DNA from: Siderastrea radians
Taxonomy: Eukaryota > Cnidaria > Anthozoa > Scleractinia > Rhizangiidae
Direction of reading: 5' to 3'
Assembly (NCBI GenBank): GCA_964017195.1
Contig: OZ024887.1
Span: 65,355,246-65,419,245, forward strand
DNA: 64,000 nt
The notes beneath the pieces were generated by a model that did no database searches, was not told the origin of the DNA, and saw nothing but the letters and a program-made list of their open reading frames with translations. The position numbers and the translations under genes were made by a program. Shown here piece by piece: positions 24,481-35,508 of the stretch (its first letter is position 1; every line of letters begins with the position of its first letter).

Positions 24481-24653
24481 CTGCGGACTTAGAGAACTTC
24501 ATGAATGTTTCCTCCATCGTCTTGTCAACTGCACTGAGAGCACCAGGTATCAAGGACCGCGCTACTGCAATGCCACCCTTCGTGAGCAGTTCCTTGGCTC
24601 CAGGATGAGATTTGTCAATATTTGTCAAAAACATGTCCAGCCACACCAGGTAC
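24481..24653 (-). CDS. Academ-like transposase, exon 3
   Basis: Short exon coding 57 residues, starting at the split arginine codon (NYS-R-YLVWLDMF) and ending FSKSAG with the donor G|GTAC. It is phase-compatible with both neighbours. No motif recognised. Confidence 0.7.
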
Positions 24654-24763
24654 CTGCGGAAAGGCCAACGGAAAGAATGTGTGTAGCTATTTGGTTACAA
24701 GTGTAAAAAATTAAAAAAATCAATGTGGCTTATAAAGAAGTTTCAGTCTGAAATGTAAATTAC

Positions 24764-26133
24764 CTTGAGTAGTTTGGCCCATCATATGCGAAAAACAGGT
24801 CAGCCATATCCCCATTACACTTGTGAAAAAGGGAAAAGTTGTTGGTCTTCACAGAAAACTGCAACATAAGTATGAGACGTGTATGTTGTATCACACTCAG
24901 CCAGAATGTAGCTGTCTTTCCAAGGTGACCGCTGCGCACCCGAGCTTCATAGGACACGTACTTCTCTAGGACGGTGAGCGTAGAGGGGTCCTGTAATGTG
25001 ATATCAAGGTTCTCACGATTACACTTCTGTACTAAATTAAGCAGTGCCATAGGGTCGCTGACCTCAACATTCTCTTCCTCAGCAAATCGCTCAAATAGTA
25101 ATCGCTGCATTGCTTCACTGACTGTTTTAAGGCAGAACAGGGCCTTAGCGTACGCCTTTCCTTTTAACACGCTAGTTAGGCAACCAGTGGTGACAAGCTC
25201 AGCCTCTATTAAGATCTCAGAGTAGCCTGAGCCCCTGCATTTGTTTCCTGTAACCATGCCCATAAAGTTCATTCCTGTGTGGAATGGCCCTGGAAGAACT
25301 ACATGCTTCTTATACTCCTCTGGAAATTTCCAAATCAGGGGAAGGGCCTTCATGCAGCCACCAAGACCAAAGGTGTTCAGCACATACGCCTGACCGACCT
25401 CCATGGTGGCATCCTCTGACCGCCTCAGCAGCTCCTTGATCACTGAGAACTCTGTAAATGGCTGGTTGATGGGAGTGAAATAATCTATGGTTGACTTTCG
25501 GCTAGGCTTGATACCAGTAGCTGAGATAAAGCCACCAAACCCTGGGACAAGTTGTTTCTCTCCACTGCTCCCCACTACCCGTGCAAGTAACCAGACTTGA
25601 TACACTCGGATGCACTTTGAGTAAACTTCACTGTTGGCGGTAGGCGGAGTGAACACAGCACCTGTAGGAAACTTTGGCCCTACCCGATTGTAGATGTGGA
25701 TAGGGGCTAGTGTCTCGGGAGTGTCAACTTTCAGGGAGCGTGCCGTACTCCGTTCGTAGCTAGGAAGTTTCCGGTCTTTCCCGTTGGCATCAAACCCTGG
25801 TTTTACTTCCTGTATCATGATCCCACCGGTACTGTTAACCACATTGGATCCATGGATGTTTGTCGTTATTTTGTTCATATTGTCCCACTCAAGATGGAAC
25901 ACTTCGTTGCCCTCACCAGTAATAATTTGAGGAGTTAGGGAAGTAGAAACCTCATCGAGAGCCTTGGCCAGTGCAGTTTCTAGTTCCAAGCCAAAGTCAT
26001 AGGTCTCACAGTGACCCAGCCTGCTGAGTATTGTGGTAAGTTGTTTACTGCGATATAGGTGTCGTACAGTAGCGCAAAGGAGAATGTGCTTTGGAAACTT
26101 CCACTCTCCCTTCGTTGAAGCACGGCAGATGTC
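24764..26133 (-). CDS. Academ-like transposase, exon 2 (central domain)
   Basis: Codes about 457 residues, from DICRASTKGEWKFPKHILL after the acceptor TTTCCAG to NYS with the donor AG|GTAATT. A conserved-looking block contains FNTFGLGG-like VLNTFGLGGCMKALPLIW, LPGPFHTGMNFMGMVTGN and GSGYSEILIEAELVTTGC. Blocks of this kind (PGPFH then GSGY-x-E) recur in uncharacterised cnidarian transposon proteins, from memory of the family. Two further Cys/His pairs are scattered through it. Confidence 0.75.
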
Positions 26134-26246
26134 CTGGAAAGGAAAAGGGAGTGATAAGCATGGTTTTAGACTGCAACAAAAAGTAACACGACGTGTTACA
26201 GCAAAAAAGTAAAGAAGTAAAGTAATAAAGGAGGGATATGTAATAC

Positions 26247-27499
26247 CTGGCCTATAGAAAGCACGATACGTCCAGTCTTCTCACACCTCTCCACATCTGA
26301 ATCACCAGAAATAACATAATTCAGAAACTTTAGAAGGTCAGAGGGGAGAACTTCATCTGATGACTTGACTTCCAGATCGTCTGCTGAAGGAGGCCATGGA
26401 AGTGGCTTTGCCTCTTTAAATTCCCGCTGGATTGAACTGCGAAGGAGTAGAGCAACATCCTGGTACTTGTCTTTGGATCCCAGTTGATATGCGAAGGAAA
26501 CTGCCTCTGCCACCGAGATACTTGCACTGTAGACCAGGTTATACGTTATACACCCTTTGTCGCCTGGGTTGACCTTGGCAAAGGCGATCTGCTCACGAAT
26601 TGCATGGTTTTCAATTCGTGCTTTAACTTTCCCCCCCTGTATTCTGCATTGGGGAAACCATTCCGCTCTAACTCTTTGATGTAGATAAGACGCAGAGATG
26701 AAAGCAACACGACTTTCTTCTGCCCAATGACGGAGTCTTGAATGAAATCAAGCACAGCAGTAAATGCTTGTCTATGCACGGATGCCTTACGTTCCTGATC
26801 TGTTTCAAGTTTGTCACTGTTTAGAGTTCGAGCAGTATCACGCAGGTAATTGGCGTACATCAAGTTAAACGAGTTGCGACAGGATGGGTGAAATTGTGCC
26901 TCTCTCGCAAATAGGTCTTCGCCTTGAACCTTGCGATGTAGACGGCTGTTACCTAGTTCAAGGGCTCGAGGCTCAATCTGTTTCCAGGTAGGTTCCTTCA
27001 GAGTTCCGTCCTTGTCCTTAAACATTGGAAACTTGATGCATCGCTCTGTTTTTCCATGCATTTTCACTTCAAGCTTTTCACAGAAAATGCACTCTGGAGA
27101 AAACAGCCGCATAGCAGATAAAGATGACGCTTTACGAGGAGAGCGTGTTGTTGTTGCACTTTCGCTAGGTGTTGTACTACACTTCAACCGATCTTGGTTT
27201 TTGGTAAACTTCTGATAACAACCTCGATGGTAGCCAATTACTTCTAAATTTACACCAGCAAGAGTGTCTGGGATCTGATTACAGATATCTTCCATGCGAT
27301 GTGGTGAATCTCGAGGTTCCATGAGGCGCCTGAGCCGAATATCATGTAAATAAGATAGCTTCTCAGTTGCAGACCCCTTGACATTATTAAGTGGTGTGAA
27401 ATCACCATGCTGAATACCACTCACGTGTAAAATACAATGCACTGCAGCTTTCTTTCGAAGAAATTCTTGTCCATCAGCGTTATCACATTTACGTTTCAT
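26247..27499 (-). pseudogene. Academ-like transposase, exon 1 (zinc-binding N-terminus, one frameshift)
   Basis: Starts at ATG 27499 (MKRKCDNADGQEFLRK) and ends CAG|GTATTA at 26247 in phase 0. Zinc-ligand-like motifs are GYHRGCYQKFT near residue 92, CIFCEKLEV near residue 135, and HPSCRNSFNLMYANYL near residue 205. At 26631-26637 a run of seven C on the plus strand (G7 in the gene) breaks the frame. With eight G the reading would pass from NAEYRGG straight into KARIENHAIREQIAFAKVN and on to the region before the donor. A single missing base is therefore the only lesion seen in the whole gene. It could be a real mutation or a homopolymer sequencing error. Confidence 0.75.
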
Positions 27500-27939
27500 C
27501 TCTTAAAAATTGCAAGAATGTGTTTTCTTGCACTATTTAAGCAAATCAAAAGCTTTAAAGTACAGTTCTTTACGGCTCATCCAAAAGAACTTACATACGC
27601 CGCCATGTTGGATTTAATAAGAAGGACTGCGCGTGCTCCGTTTTTCTAGTTACCAGGCCTCCTTCTACCGGGGTGCCTGACAGCTTTTGTTATCTTTTTC
27701 TAAAGTTTTTTTTAACCTTTACTCTTTCGTAAAAAAACAACTGCAAATAAACCTAAATCATATTTAAAAACTACAACAAATGGCTTCACATGTTTTTATT
27801 TAAGATCGAAATGACATTGGATTCTAATTCTAAATTATTTGGATTTTTCAAGTGTTTCTTATTTTAATTTAACAAGAAAGTTAAAACTATTAATTAACTT
27901 TCTAAATTGATTACTCGAAGAAATAATGCACTGTTCTAT

Positions 27940-28169
27940 GTCCAGTTCAAAAGTGATTGTCGATAATAAACTTTGTGAAAAATCCAAGATGGCCGCCAAG
28001 ATGGCTGAACAAGATGGCCGCCAAGAAGGCCGCCAAAACGAGGCCTTGGGACAATATTTTGAGATGGGAACATATAATTTCGTTTACTAGACATCTTGAG
28101 GATTGCAAAAATGTAGGTTAGAAAAATACATCATATGGGTGCATGGGAACCCTATCTTCCAACTCGACA
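27940..28169 (-). repeat. Right terminal inverted repeat of the Academ-like element
   Basis: Reverse complement of 21195-21420, including AAGATGGCCGCCAAG units. Its last 35 bases (28135-28169) happen to carry an ATG in frame with the downstream GPCR fragment. Confidence 0.9.
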
Positions 28170-28173
28170 TCTA

Positions 28174-28968
28174 CGATCTGTCACAAACATACTTGTTTTA
28201 TCACTTGCCATTAGCGACATTGTTATGTCCCTTATCGCCATGCCGCTGTCAGAGGCATCCCTCATTGCCGGGAAATGGACCTTTGGAGCTCATCTTTGCC
28301 ACGTCCAAGGATTCCTAGTGCATTTCTTAGCATTTTTCTCGCTTCAAATGATGGCCCTTACAGCAGTAAACCGTTACTTTCGTGTTATAAAACCAGATTG
28401 TTACAAAAAGATCTTCACCCCGGGCTACACGACATTGATGATTATCTTCGCGAGTTTGCTGTCCTTCGGGATTTTGGCCAGTATAACGTTTGGGCAGCAC
28501 GGCAATCTGTTTGTTTTCCACCCTGGCAAGGCCATCTGCGTAAACTTGTACCGAGGCCTTCTCAGCAGTCAAGTGTACACAATCTTCTCGTGTGTTACCT
28601 TCGTCTTCCTGCCCGCTTTGGTGATTATATGGTGTTATACCAAGGTCTTCAGAGCAATCAGGAGGCACTTTCGACGACTGGCCGCCAGAAAGACATCCAG
28701 CGCCTCCCTCAACAGTCTCAATCCAGCCGAGATTGTTGTCACTCGAACTGTTTTCGTAATCGTCTTAGCTTTTTTCATTTGCTGGATCCCCTGTATTGTA
28801 GTTGACTTTGTGGATATTATGCGAGACGAGTGGTTTGACCGCCGTGTGTACCTGGCTTACACTTACTTCGCGTACACCTCTAGCGCAATAAACCCCTTCA
28901 TTTATGGAGTAATGAACAGGTCTTTCCGTTTAGAATTCTTGAAACTATTGAGGTGCCGCTGGAACTGA
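28174..28968 (+). CDS. Class A GPCR, 3' part (TM2 to TM7), separated from its start by a transposon
   Basis: Continues the receptor begun at 21036 from residue 54. Visible landmarks are TM2 with SLAISD, an extracellular cysteine in GAHLCHVQG, TM3 ending NRYFRVIKP (NRY in place of DRY), a second cysteine in GKAICVNLY, TM6 with FFICWIPC (the C-W-x-P motif), and TM7 with AINPFIYGVMNRSF (NPxxY type) before a short tail. The open frame can be read from ATG 28135, which lies in the transposon end and adds 13 foreign residues. A receptor without TM1 made this way would probably not work. The family is clearly rhodopsin-like; subfamily and ligand are unknown. Confidence 0.9.
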   Translation, partial: RSVTNILVLSLAISDIVMSLIAMPLSEASLIAGKWTFGAHLCHVQGFLVHFLAFFSLQMMALTAVNRYFRVIKPDCYKKIFTPGYTTLMIIFASLLSFGILASITFGQHGNLFVFHPGKAICVNLYRGLLSSQVYTIFSCVTFVFLPALVIIWCYTKVFRAIRRHFRRLAARKTSSASLNSLNPAEIVVTRTVFVIVLAFFICWIPCIVVDFVDIMRDEWFDRRVYLAYTYFAYTSSAINPFIYGVMNRSFRLEFLKLLRCRWN

Positions 28969-29597
28969 AGTTACTGGGATTTTTAAATCCCTTAAAAGGG
29001 AGAGCGTCATGCACGCATTGTCAAAACGTAGAATGAACGGGGGGCCGGAAGCTTAAAATTGGTTCCCCAAAAAAAGACTTGTGAAGTCAAGGAATGAATG
29101 GCCTGAAAATAAAATGTTCAAGTAAAAACAGTCGAGATACAACAACAAAAATTCACCAATGCTCAGTTCAACAACGAAAAAATAAAGTAGAACATGAATA
29201 TAGGCATATCTCTTGACAGCTTATTTGTAAACAATTTGGAACTGATACGTTCATTATATAAAGAATAATGTTTAGTTATGTCCTTTTATAGTCAAAAGAC
29301 AGCCCAGAACATTGTTATACCCATTCACCAACTAAAAGTAGTAAAGTACTCTTGCTTCATACGTTTTATGACCAAAGCAACGTTAAGAGTGCAACCTGCA
29401 GCTGGAAACATTCAGGGCTATTGTTCACAAGAAAACTCGTAAGGGTGAAGGGTACAAGAGCTCTGTGAGCCGTAAATCGCAGGTTTTCTATTTATTTTAT
29501 TCATTTGTTTATTTTATTTACTGTAAGTTATTATTCCGTGGTTCTGAAAGCCGAAAGGCTGTTTTTTCCTCGTGAATTGTGAGGTATGATTTTAAAT
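28969..29597. other. Gene-free GPCR 3' flank
   Basis: Nothing beyond A+T-rich sequence and possible AATAAA polyadenylation signals (for example AATAAAAT near 29108 and AATAAAGT near 29179). Confidence 0.4.
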
Positions 29598-30445
29598 CTT
29601 CCGTGAAGCAAGAATTGAACTTGAAATTTGTGTGAAATGTGATTTTCAGCCAAACTTGCGATTGAGATTCCGATCTGGACTAAACGTGAAAAGAATGACC
29701 CCCTCCCCCTTTCTCTTTATAACCAAACCTAGGGGACATAGAGAGATGCTGTTTTCAGTTTGTTCGTATTAACTTAATGTTTGATGTTAAACGTACAATA
29801 ATAGCCAGATTTTGATTTTGCGAGGATGAAACAGAAAACTAAAGTATTTAACTGGTTCATTTTCCCTACGTGATATGTTTTTTCTGTTAAGTGAGAACCG
29901 GTTCATGACTGTTACAATTTACGAGCCGATCGCTTTTCACATTTTTCAGTATTTTCTCACGTACCTCACCGGCAAAGGGATATTTGTGGCTTGCCCTGTT
30001 TGGATTCTTAAGCTGAACATCCAAGTCGTAATAAACCCTAAAGATAAACTTCCATGAAACAAGAATTGAACTTGAAATTTGTGTGAAATGTGATTTTCAG
30101 CCAAAATTGCGGTTGAGATTCTGATCTGGACTAAACGTGAAAAGAATTTCCCCCTCCCCCTTTCTCTTTACAACCAAACCTAGTGGACGTAGAGAGGACC
30201 TGTTTTCAGTCTGTTCGTATTAACTTATGTCATGATACTTAACTAACAATAATCGCAGCTCTTAACCGTCTTTACCCGGCCAAATTTGTCATTTTGCGAG
30301 GATGAAACAGAAAACTAAAGTATTTTACTAGTTCATTTTCCCTAAGTGATACGATTTTTTGTAAGTGGAAACTGGTTCATGAGTGACAATTTACGAGCCG
30401 ATCGCTTTTCGCATGTTTTAGTATTTGCTCACGTACTAGCTGAAA
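29598..30445. repeat. Tandem duplication with ~451-bp period
   Basis: Unit 1 (29598-30048) and unit 2 (30049 to about 30445) share long near-identical blocks, for example CAAGAATTGAACTTGAAATT, GATCTGGACTAAACGTGAAA and CCTCCCCCTTTCTCTTTA. A further fragment of the same repeat (GTTTGGATTCTTAAGCTGAA) occurs near 32290-32310. The unit is non-coding. Confidence 0.8.
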
Positions 30446-31817
30446 GAGGTCCAATTAGCGAAAGCATGCGGCCAGCGTTGTTAGTATAATGCGCCTATTT
30501 ATTAACAGGTAAATGCAAACATCATTTATGTTGATACACTGTACTGGGTGCAAAGAAAGAGCTCCGCGCAGGGACGCACTCGTTTTGCTGAAGACGATAT
30601 GATGTACAACAGAGATCTGCTCAAGTGTTGGAGTTTTTTGGCCACAAGTATGCTGTGGCTGATTTATTGAAAATAAATAAAGAGCATTTGATGACCATAA
30701 AATACTAAATAGCATATCATGTTCAGCAAAGGTGGGGCGAAAAAAGGGCCAATATTATACTACATGATGATAATCCGTCAGAAGTTGCAGCGGGAGCGGA
30801 GGGAGGGAAAAAGTTTTTCCCAGAGATGTAAACGCTGTGATTGCGAAAAGAAAGAGGGAATTAACGTCAGATTGATGAGGAATTTATACCTGGGCGCGAC
30901 CGTGATACTATGATTGGCTGTTATCTGACATGGGAATCCAGAATCGGAAGAGCAAGAAGAGTACAAAGGCGCACTGTATCAACATTAATAACATTATGTT
31001 TTGACATAATGTTGGTTTTATCGTTCAGTATTCCTAGTTTTATCATTTCATCTAAAATAAACCTTAGTAGTCTAAGGCAACATTTTCTGTCATTTAGTAC
31101 TTATATGCTTCCGTTAAACCGTTTTCTAATCTGTTCTTTTTCAAAGAAAAAAACAAATTTTGTTAAAAGGTGTTACTTATGAAAATTACCATATGCTTTG
31201 AGTATTGTCACTGAGAAGCAACGACTTTATTACTTGCATGTACAGATAGGTTTTCTTTTTAACCACGCTAAAAGGATCAAAACTGCAAAAGTTAAGCAAT
31301 ATCATTAAAAAACATACTAATTATAAGAGTATTGTATCGCCTTTTGATCACCGCTTTAGTATATAAATATATAGATATGGATCAGCGCGAGACCACAAGC
31401 TGTACCGTGCAACCACGATTAAAAAAAAACAGTAATCCCGGTGCATCAGATAAACAGTCTTTAAGTTTGGAAACAGAATGTGCACAAAATAGCGTGCCTT
31501 CGTCAGTCAAAAAAATGTATATACTTTATATAGCTTATAGATTAAATTGACATCCGCCCGAGGGTGATAAACGACTACGCACTGAAAATGTCTTTAAAAT
31601 TGCAGCTGCGTTTTTACGAATTATACACATCAAGCACGTACACAATAGGTTAAAAGCTTGCGCCGCCAAACAACCACCACTTCAAACCTGAAAAAATGAA
31701 TGAACATGGCGAGAAGCCGTATAGACTTAGACGGCTTAAAATGACAACATATAAACCGAGTTTAAAAGGAAAATGTGGGGAATACATAGGATATTTGGCA
31801 GCCACGGAGGCAAAGTA
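30446..31817. other. Gene-free stretch
   Basis: No coding sequence with support. A short AT-rich hairpin (ACATTATG / CATAATGT) lies near 30990-31010. Nothing else stands out. Confidence 0.35.
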
Positions 31818-32012
31818 GCCTGCAAGCAGGCTTTCTTAGCGAGCACCTCTCCTAGCGCACGACTCAGCGGCCTTACGGCGGCTCTCTAAGTGCACGACTC
31901 GGCGGCTTTACGGCGAGCCCCATTCCTTTGCCAGCTCGAAAATGGCGGCTCCGCGCTGAGTTGCCCGCGCAAAACCCCGAATAAGTGAGCCTGCTCACAC
32001 TACAGGCTAAAC
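31818..32012. mobile_element. MITE-like element with GCCTGC hairpin ends
   Basis: The left end AGTAGCCTGCAAGCAGGCT is itself a small hairpin. The right end GAGCCTGCTCACACTACAGGCT mirrors it. The centre contains two near-repeats of CGACTC(A/G)GCGGC(C/T)TTACGGCG. It is about 195 bp and non-coding. Confidence 0.5.
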
Positions 32013-33000
32013 GCAGAAAAGCGCGCTCTCATTTTTATGTTAGCAGCTTCTTCAACATGCATGTATAGCTTTTGCATATTCTTGCTTATTCTGACCGCAA
32101 TTTACAAAACGTGATCCCATTTTACCACTAAGAAGACCATTGTCCAAGAATCAGCCAAAGACTGAGGATCTAAGTTGTTTATCAGGAGGTATAACATGGT
32201 CATAATGTCTGCAAAACTGGGTTGAAACGTCCTCTTTTGTTTTCCCAGACCTTAGCAGGACCTTCTAAAGGGATATTTGTGACTCGCCCTGTTTGGATTC
32301 TTAAGCTGAACATTCAAGTCGTAATTAACCTTAAAGATCGGAATTTAACCTCCGAATTTTCGAGCTGCTTGCAGCCTCCTTAAAATGCTAGGAGTCCTTT
32401 TAATTTTTGGGCGCTCTAAGCGACATTTTTGCCTTCCGAAAACAAAAGCAATTTATTGTTTCTCTCTGTTACGAAAGTTCAATGTGACATTCCACTAACT
32501 AGTCTAGATTCAGTTTCAATTAAATCCAAATTTCTGAGGAGTTTTTAATTTTCGCACAGATAAGCCACCGAAAGGATCCTTTGGGTGCTCCTGGATTGTT
32601 CTTACTTTTGCGACGACGAAAGAAAAGATAAGCGTTGGTCTTCGATTGAAAGCTACTACTGAAGCAGTACTTTCCTGAAGTGCTGTTTCCTTTTTTTCAA
32701 TAATGCTCGTAGTGATTGTTTTTTCTTTTTTTTTTTTAATTTTAACTTCGGCACTGGTGGAAGGAAGGTTTTAAGGCGTAGGACCCATGGATAAATAATC
32801 ACCTCAGGGATCCACGAATTCTAAAGAAACTGCAAGACAAAGCAACCATTAGTTTCATCCTGTTTTCCAGCAGGGAAGTAGTAGACTCAAGGTTTCTTTT
32901 TAACAGCCTCTCCCCCCACCCCCTTCCCCCTGGCCTACAAGTGTTAACGGAAAAGTAGTCCACTTGAACTGTTTTTCTGTTTTTGTTTTGTTTTGTTTTG

Positions 33001-33033
<33 letters not shown>

Positions 33034-33572
33034 CACAGGACGCAATTTTCATCGCCCGTAATATAACATTTTATTGTTTGTTGACTGACCTATCCCTCTT
33101 ACAGCTTGAGTAAAACAACACCAATAACATATCGATAACATTCTTGTCCGAATACATAGGAGTTTCTAAACTAAAGACCAGGGCTCAGTTGCATGAGGCA
33201 ACTTGAGATTAAGTGTTAATTTCTGCAACCATTCCCTCTGTGCTGAAGGATTCTCTTGCACGCTGTTATGGATAAATCTGCCGAAGGCGGATTAACAAGT
33301 ATAGGAAACACAATGAGAGTGCGAAAAAATCCTCCAGAAAACAGGGAACATTTGCAGAAATTCCCACTTAACCTTAAGTTTCTTTATGCAACCGGGCCTA
33401 GACTATAAAAGCCACAAATTGGCGTCCATTACTGGCTTAAACATCTTGAGAGAAATTCTGCCCATTACATTTTACATTCCACTGACGATATGTGGTAAGG
33501 AAAAGGAATCACTACTTTTCAGCCAACAGCGACTTAAAAGTTTTAAAAAATGAAAGCACCGTGCTTCTTTTT
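32013..33572. other. Gene-free stretch with pentanucleotide repeat
   Basis: Contains the repeat fragment near 32268-32335, a (GTTTT)n microsatellite at about 32975-33027, and otherwise unremarkable sequence that is the 3' flank of the minus-strand gene ending at 33573. Confidence 0.45.
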
Positions 33573-34238
33573 TCAATTGCACGGACTGTCCCTTGGACAA
33601 AAGATGGCCTCATACAGTGAAGTACAATCCAGATACCAGCGATAGGCACATCCTCCTCCACGGTTGTCAGTGTCATCACGAAAAGGCAAGGTCCAGTGGG
33701 GGTTTCTGATCATCGGTGCACTCCATCCGCTGCAGCTTTGTCGGTTTCCCTGACACTGAGAGCTTCCTTCTGTTTCCTTGAAGCACACGCGACACACATG
33801 GATGGCCTTGGGAGGCCGTGACTCGATCTTCCAAGCGTAACGGCAACCACCACCCCTGTTATCGGTATCATCACGGAAATGACTGGTCCAGGACGGGGTT
33901 GGGCTCCAGCCGGTACACGAGTTTCGTATTCCTTGGCACTGCGAGCTGCCCTCTGTCTCCTGAAAGCAAAGGCGATACTCCGTGTTTGGGTTGATCTTTC
34001 CATGTGCCTCGATTCTCCACTGGTAGCGGCAGCCTCCAGAACGTTGATCGGTGTCATCTCTAAACGACTGGGACCAAGCAGGGCTGGAACTCCATCCGCT
34101 GCAAGTGTGCGATGGACCCTGGCACTGGGAACTGCGTTCGGTTTCTTTGAAACAGATCCTGAATCCGTCTTGAGCCCAGCATTCAGGTAAAAGCGAAAGG
34201 ACGATTGACAGGAAAATCACAAGGCGTTTGTCTGGCAT
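33573..34238 (-). CDS. Secreted protein with three cysteine-rich repeats of unrecognised type
   Basis: Single coding exon for 221 residues. Residues 1-22 form a clear signal peptide (LVIFLSIVLSLLPECWA), so the protein is probably secreted. The mature part consists of three units with cysteines C29-C39-C46-C70, C91-C101-C108-C132 and C152-C162-C169-C197, that is C-x9-C-x6-C-x23-C, the third with a four-residue insertion. The core reads (R/V)CF-x-ET-x-x-SSQCQG, then SGWS, then FRDDTD-x-R-x-GGC-x-Y-x-W. The DDTD segment could bind calcium, but that is speculation. Four extra cysteines (149, 205, 214, 220) lie around unit 3. The ATG at 34238 is chosen because an acceptor (TTTGTACAG) lies about 20 bases upstream, which suggests a 5' UTR intron. 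I do not recognise the repeat. Confidence 0.8.
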   Translation of the reverse strand: MPDKRLVIFLSIVLSLLPECWAQDGFRICFKETERSSQCQGPSHTCSGWSSSPAWSQSFRDDTDQRSGGCRYQWRIEAHGKINPNTEYRLCFQETEGSSQCQGIRNSCTGWSPTPSWTSHFRDDTDNRGGGCRYAWKIESRPPKAIHVCRVCFKETEGSSQCQGNRQSCSGWSAPMIRNPHWTLPFRDDTDNRGGGCAYRWYLDCTSLYEAIFCPRDSPCN

Positions 34239-35508
34239 GGCAAATTTTATTTTCCTGTACAAAGAAAATAAAAGAAAGTAAAAGCTAGTTAGACGCCTCA
34301 GAAAGTAACCTGACTAGAAAATACTGTTTAATATTGAGCTTATACCTTGAAGTCCACTTAGTATGTGTATTCGAAAACAGACTGAGAATGATTAGTGAAA
34401 TCAGCAGCTTTTAATTGCACACGCAAATGAATCTGGACGTGCTATCTGAGGTCTACTTGATCAATTTTTAAAGCATTTCCAACACGAAAACTACACAGTC
34501 GTTTGAACACGCCCTTGCTATTTTTAATCCATAGGGATGTGGAAGGTCGCCTGCAATACGAAACATATGCAATACGAAACTCTCGTACTTCGAACATGTT
34601 CGCTCGTTTATCCACCACGGGGAACACTCACAGAAGAACAATGACATGTATCCCTCCTTTCCTCTTCTACTCTTTGTTGTTGTTTTGCTAAATGTGCTTT
34701 CAGAAGTAACTTTCATGTTATGAATAGTTGGTGAGTGGAAAACAAAGGTTTGCTGCCAGACCCAGTGATCAGATGAAGTGACTGCTTTATCGCCAAGGCC
34801 GATTGAACAAAAAAGTGAACTATTGGCAGACTGACTCCAACACCGGCATGTTCGTTGCACACAATGATCTATTTTGGCAATACAATTTTAGTCAACTGAT
34901 GTGGGATAGGAATTTCGACTAATCAAGTAGAAAAGCGAAGCTATTCCCTTCATAAAACAAACTTAGTAGAAGCAACTCGTTTATCACTGAAGGTAACCTT
35001 GTAGTACGCGGTAATTTAACAATTATTCCATGAAACAGAGTTGTACCGGTGTAAAGAGTAACCTATATTTGGCACGAAAACATGTACGGATATTTGTCCG
35101 CGGAAATTATCTCTACCGAGAAGCAAAAAGTTTTTCCGAGAGGGAAGCTCAAGGTAAATGGTCCAAGGAAAACTTCGTTTTTTGGTAACACTTCAAAGTT
35201 CATATAGATCTCCGAGAGTTAATCGGTAGCAGCTTTGGTATGCATAAAAAGAATTTTTATCAGTATTTATCAGTACTTTATCAGTATTGGGGTTGTGTTA
35301 AGTGATTTGTATAAAATTAAAATTAGGCTCAAAACTGTAAGTTATTTTAGTGAAAGTTGTGCTCAGTAAAAGTTATAATTAGTGAAATTATTATTCTTAT
35401 TTTTTTTTTTTTTAATAGACGTTCAAAAGCAAAATGCCGGGAAATTAAAACAATGTTTTCGTACTCAGTTATCGCAATCAAATTGGTTCATGTCATTTAT
35501 ACAAGCAG
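34239..35508. other. Upstream region of the cysteine-repeat gene
   Basis: Probably includes the 5' UTR intron of the minus-strand gene, with its acceptor at about 34259. No first exon, other gene or repeat boundary can be set with confidence. Confidence 0.35.

Larger units (their letters stand above)
21195..28169 (-). mobile_element. Academ-like DNA transposon, 6975 bp
   Basis: The element is bounded by TCTA at 21191-21194 and again at 28170-28173, a 4-bp target duplication shown by the exact restoration of the GPCR frame when one copy is removed. Its ends are inverted repeats of about 220 bp. It carries one minus-strand gene of seven exons with consensus splice sites, coding for about 1578 residues. 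The product has N-terminal zinc-ligand-like motifs and a C-terminal XPG/FEN-like nuclease region. An XPG-like nuclease in a very long transposase together with a 3-4-bp duplication is what is known of the Academ superfamily, so that is the best assignment; I could not compare sequences. Near-perfect arms and an almost intact gene suggest recent insertion. Confidence 0.75.

Noticed and set aside
21195..28169. hAT or piggyBac identity for the GPCR-splitting element
   Set aside because: The 4-bp TCTA duplication is not the 8 bp of hAT or the TTAA of piggyBac, and the XPG-like nuclease is not part of those transposases.
28275..28805. Second plus-strand frame overlapping the GPCR
   Set aside because: Shadow frame of the receptor; no independent features.
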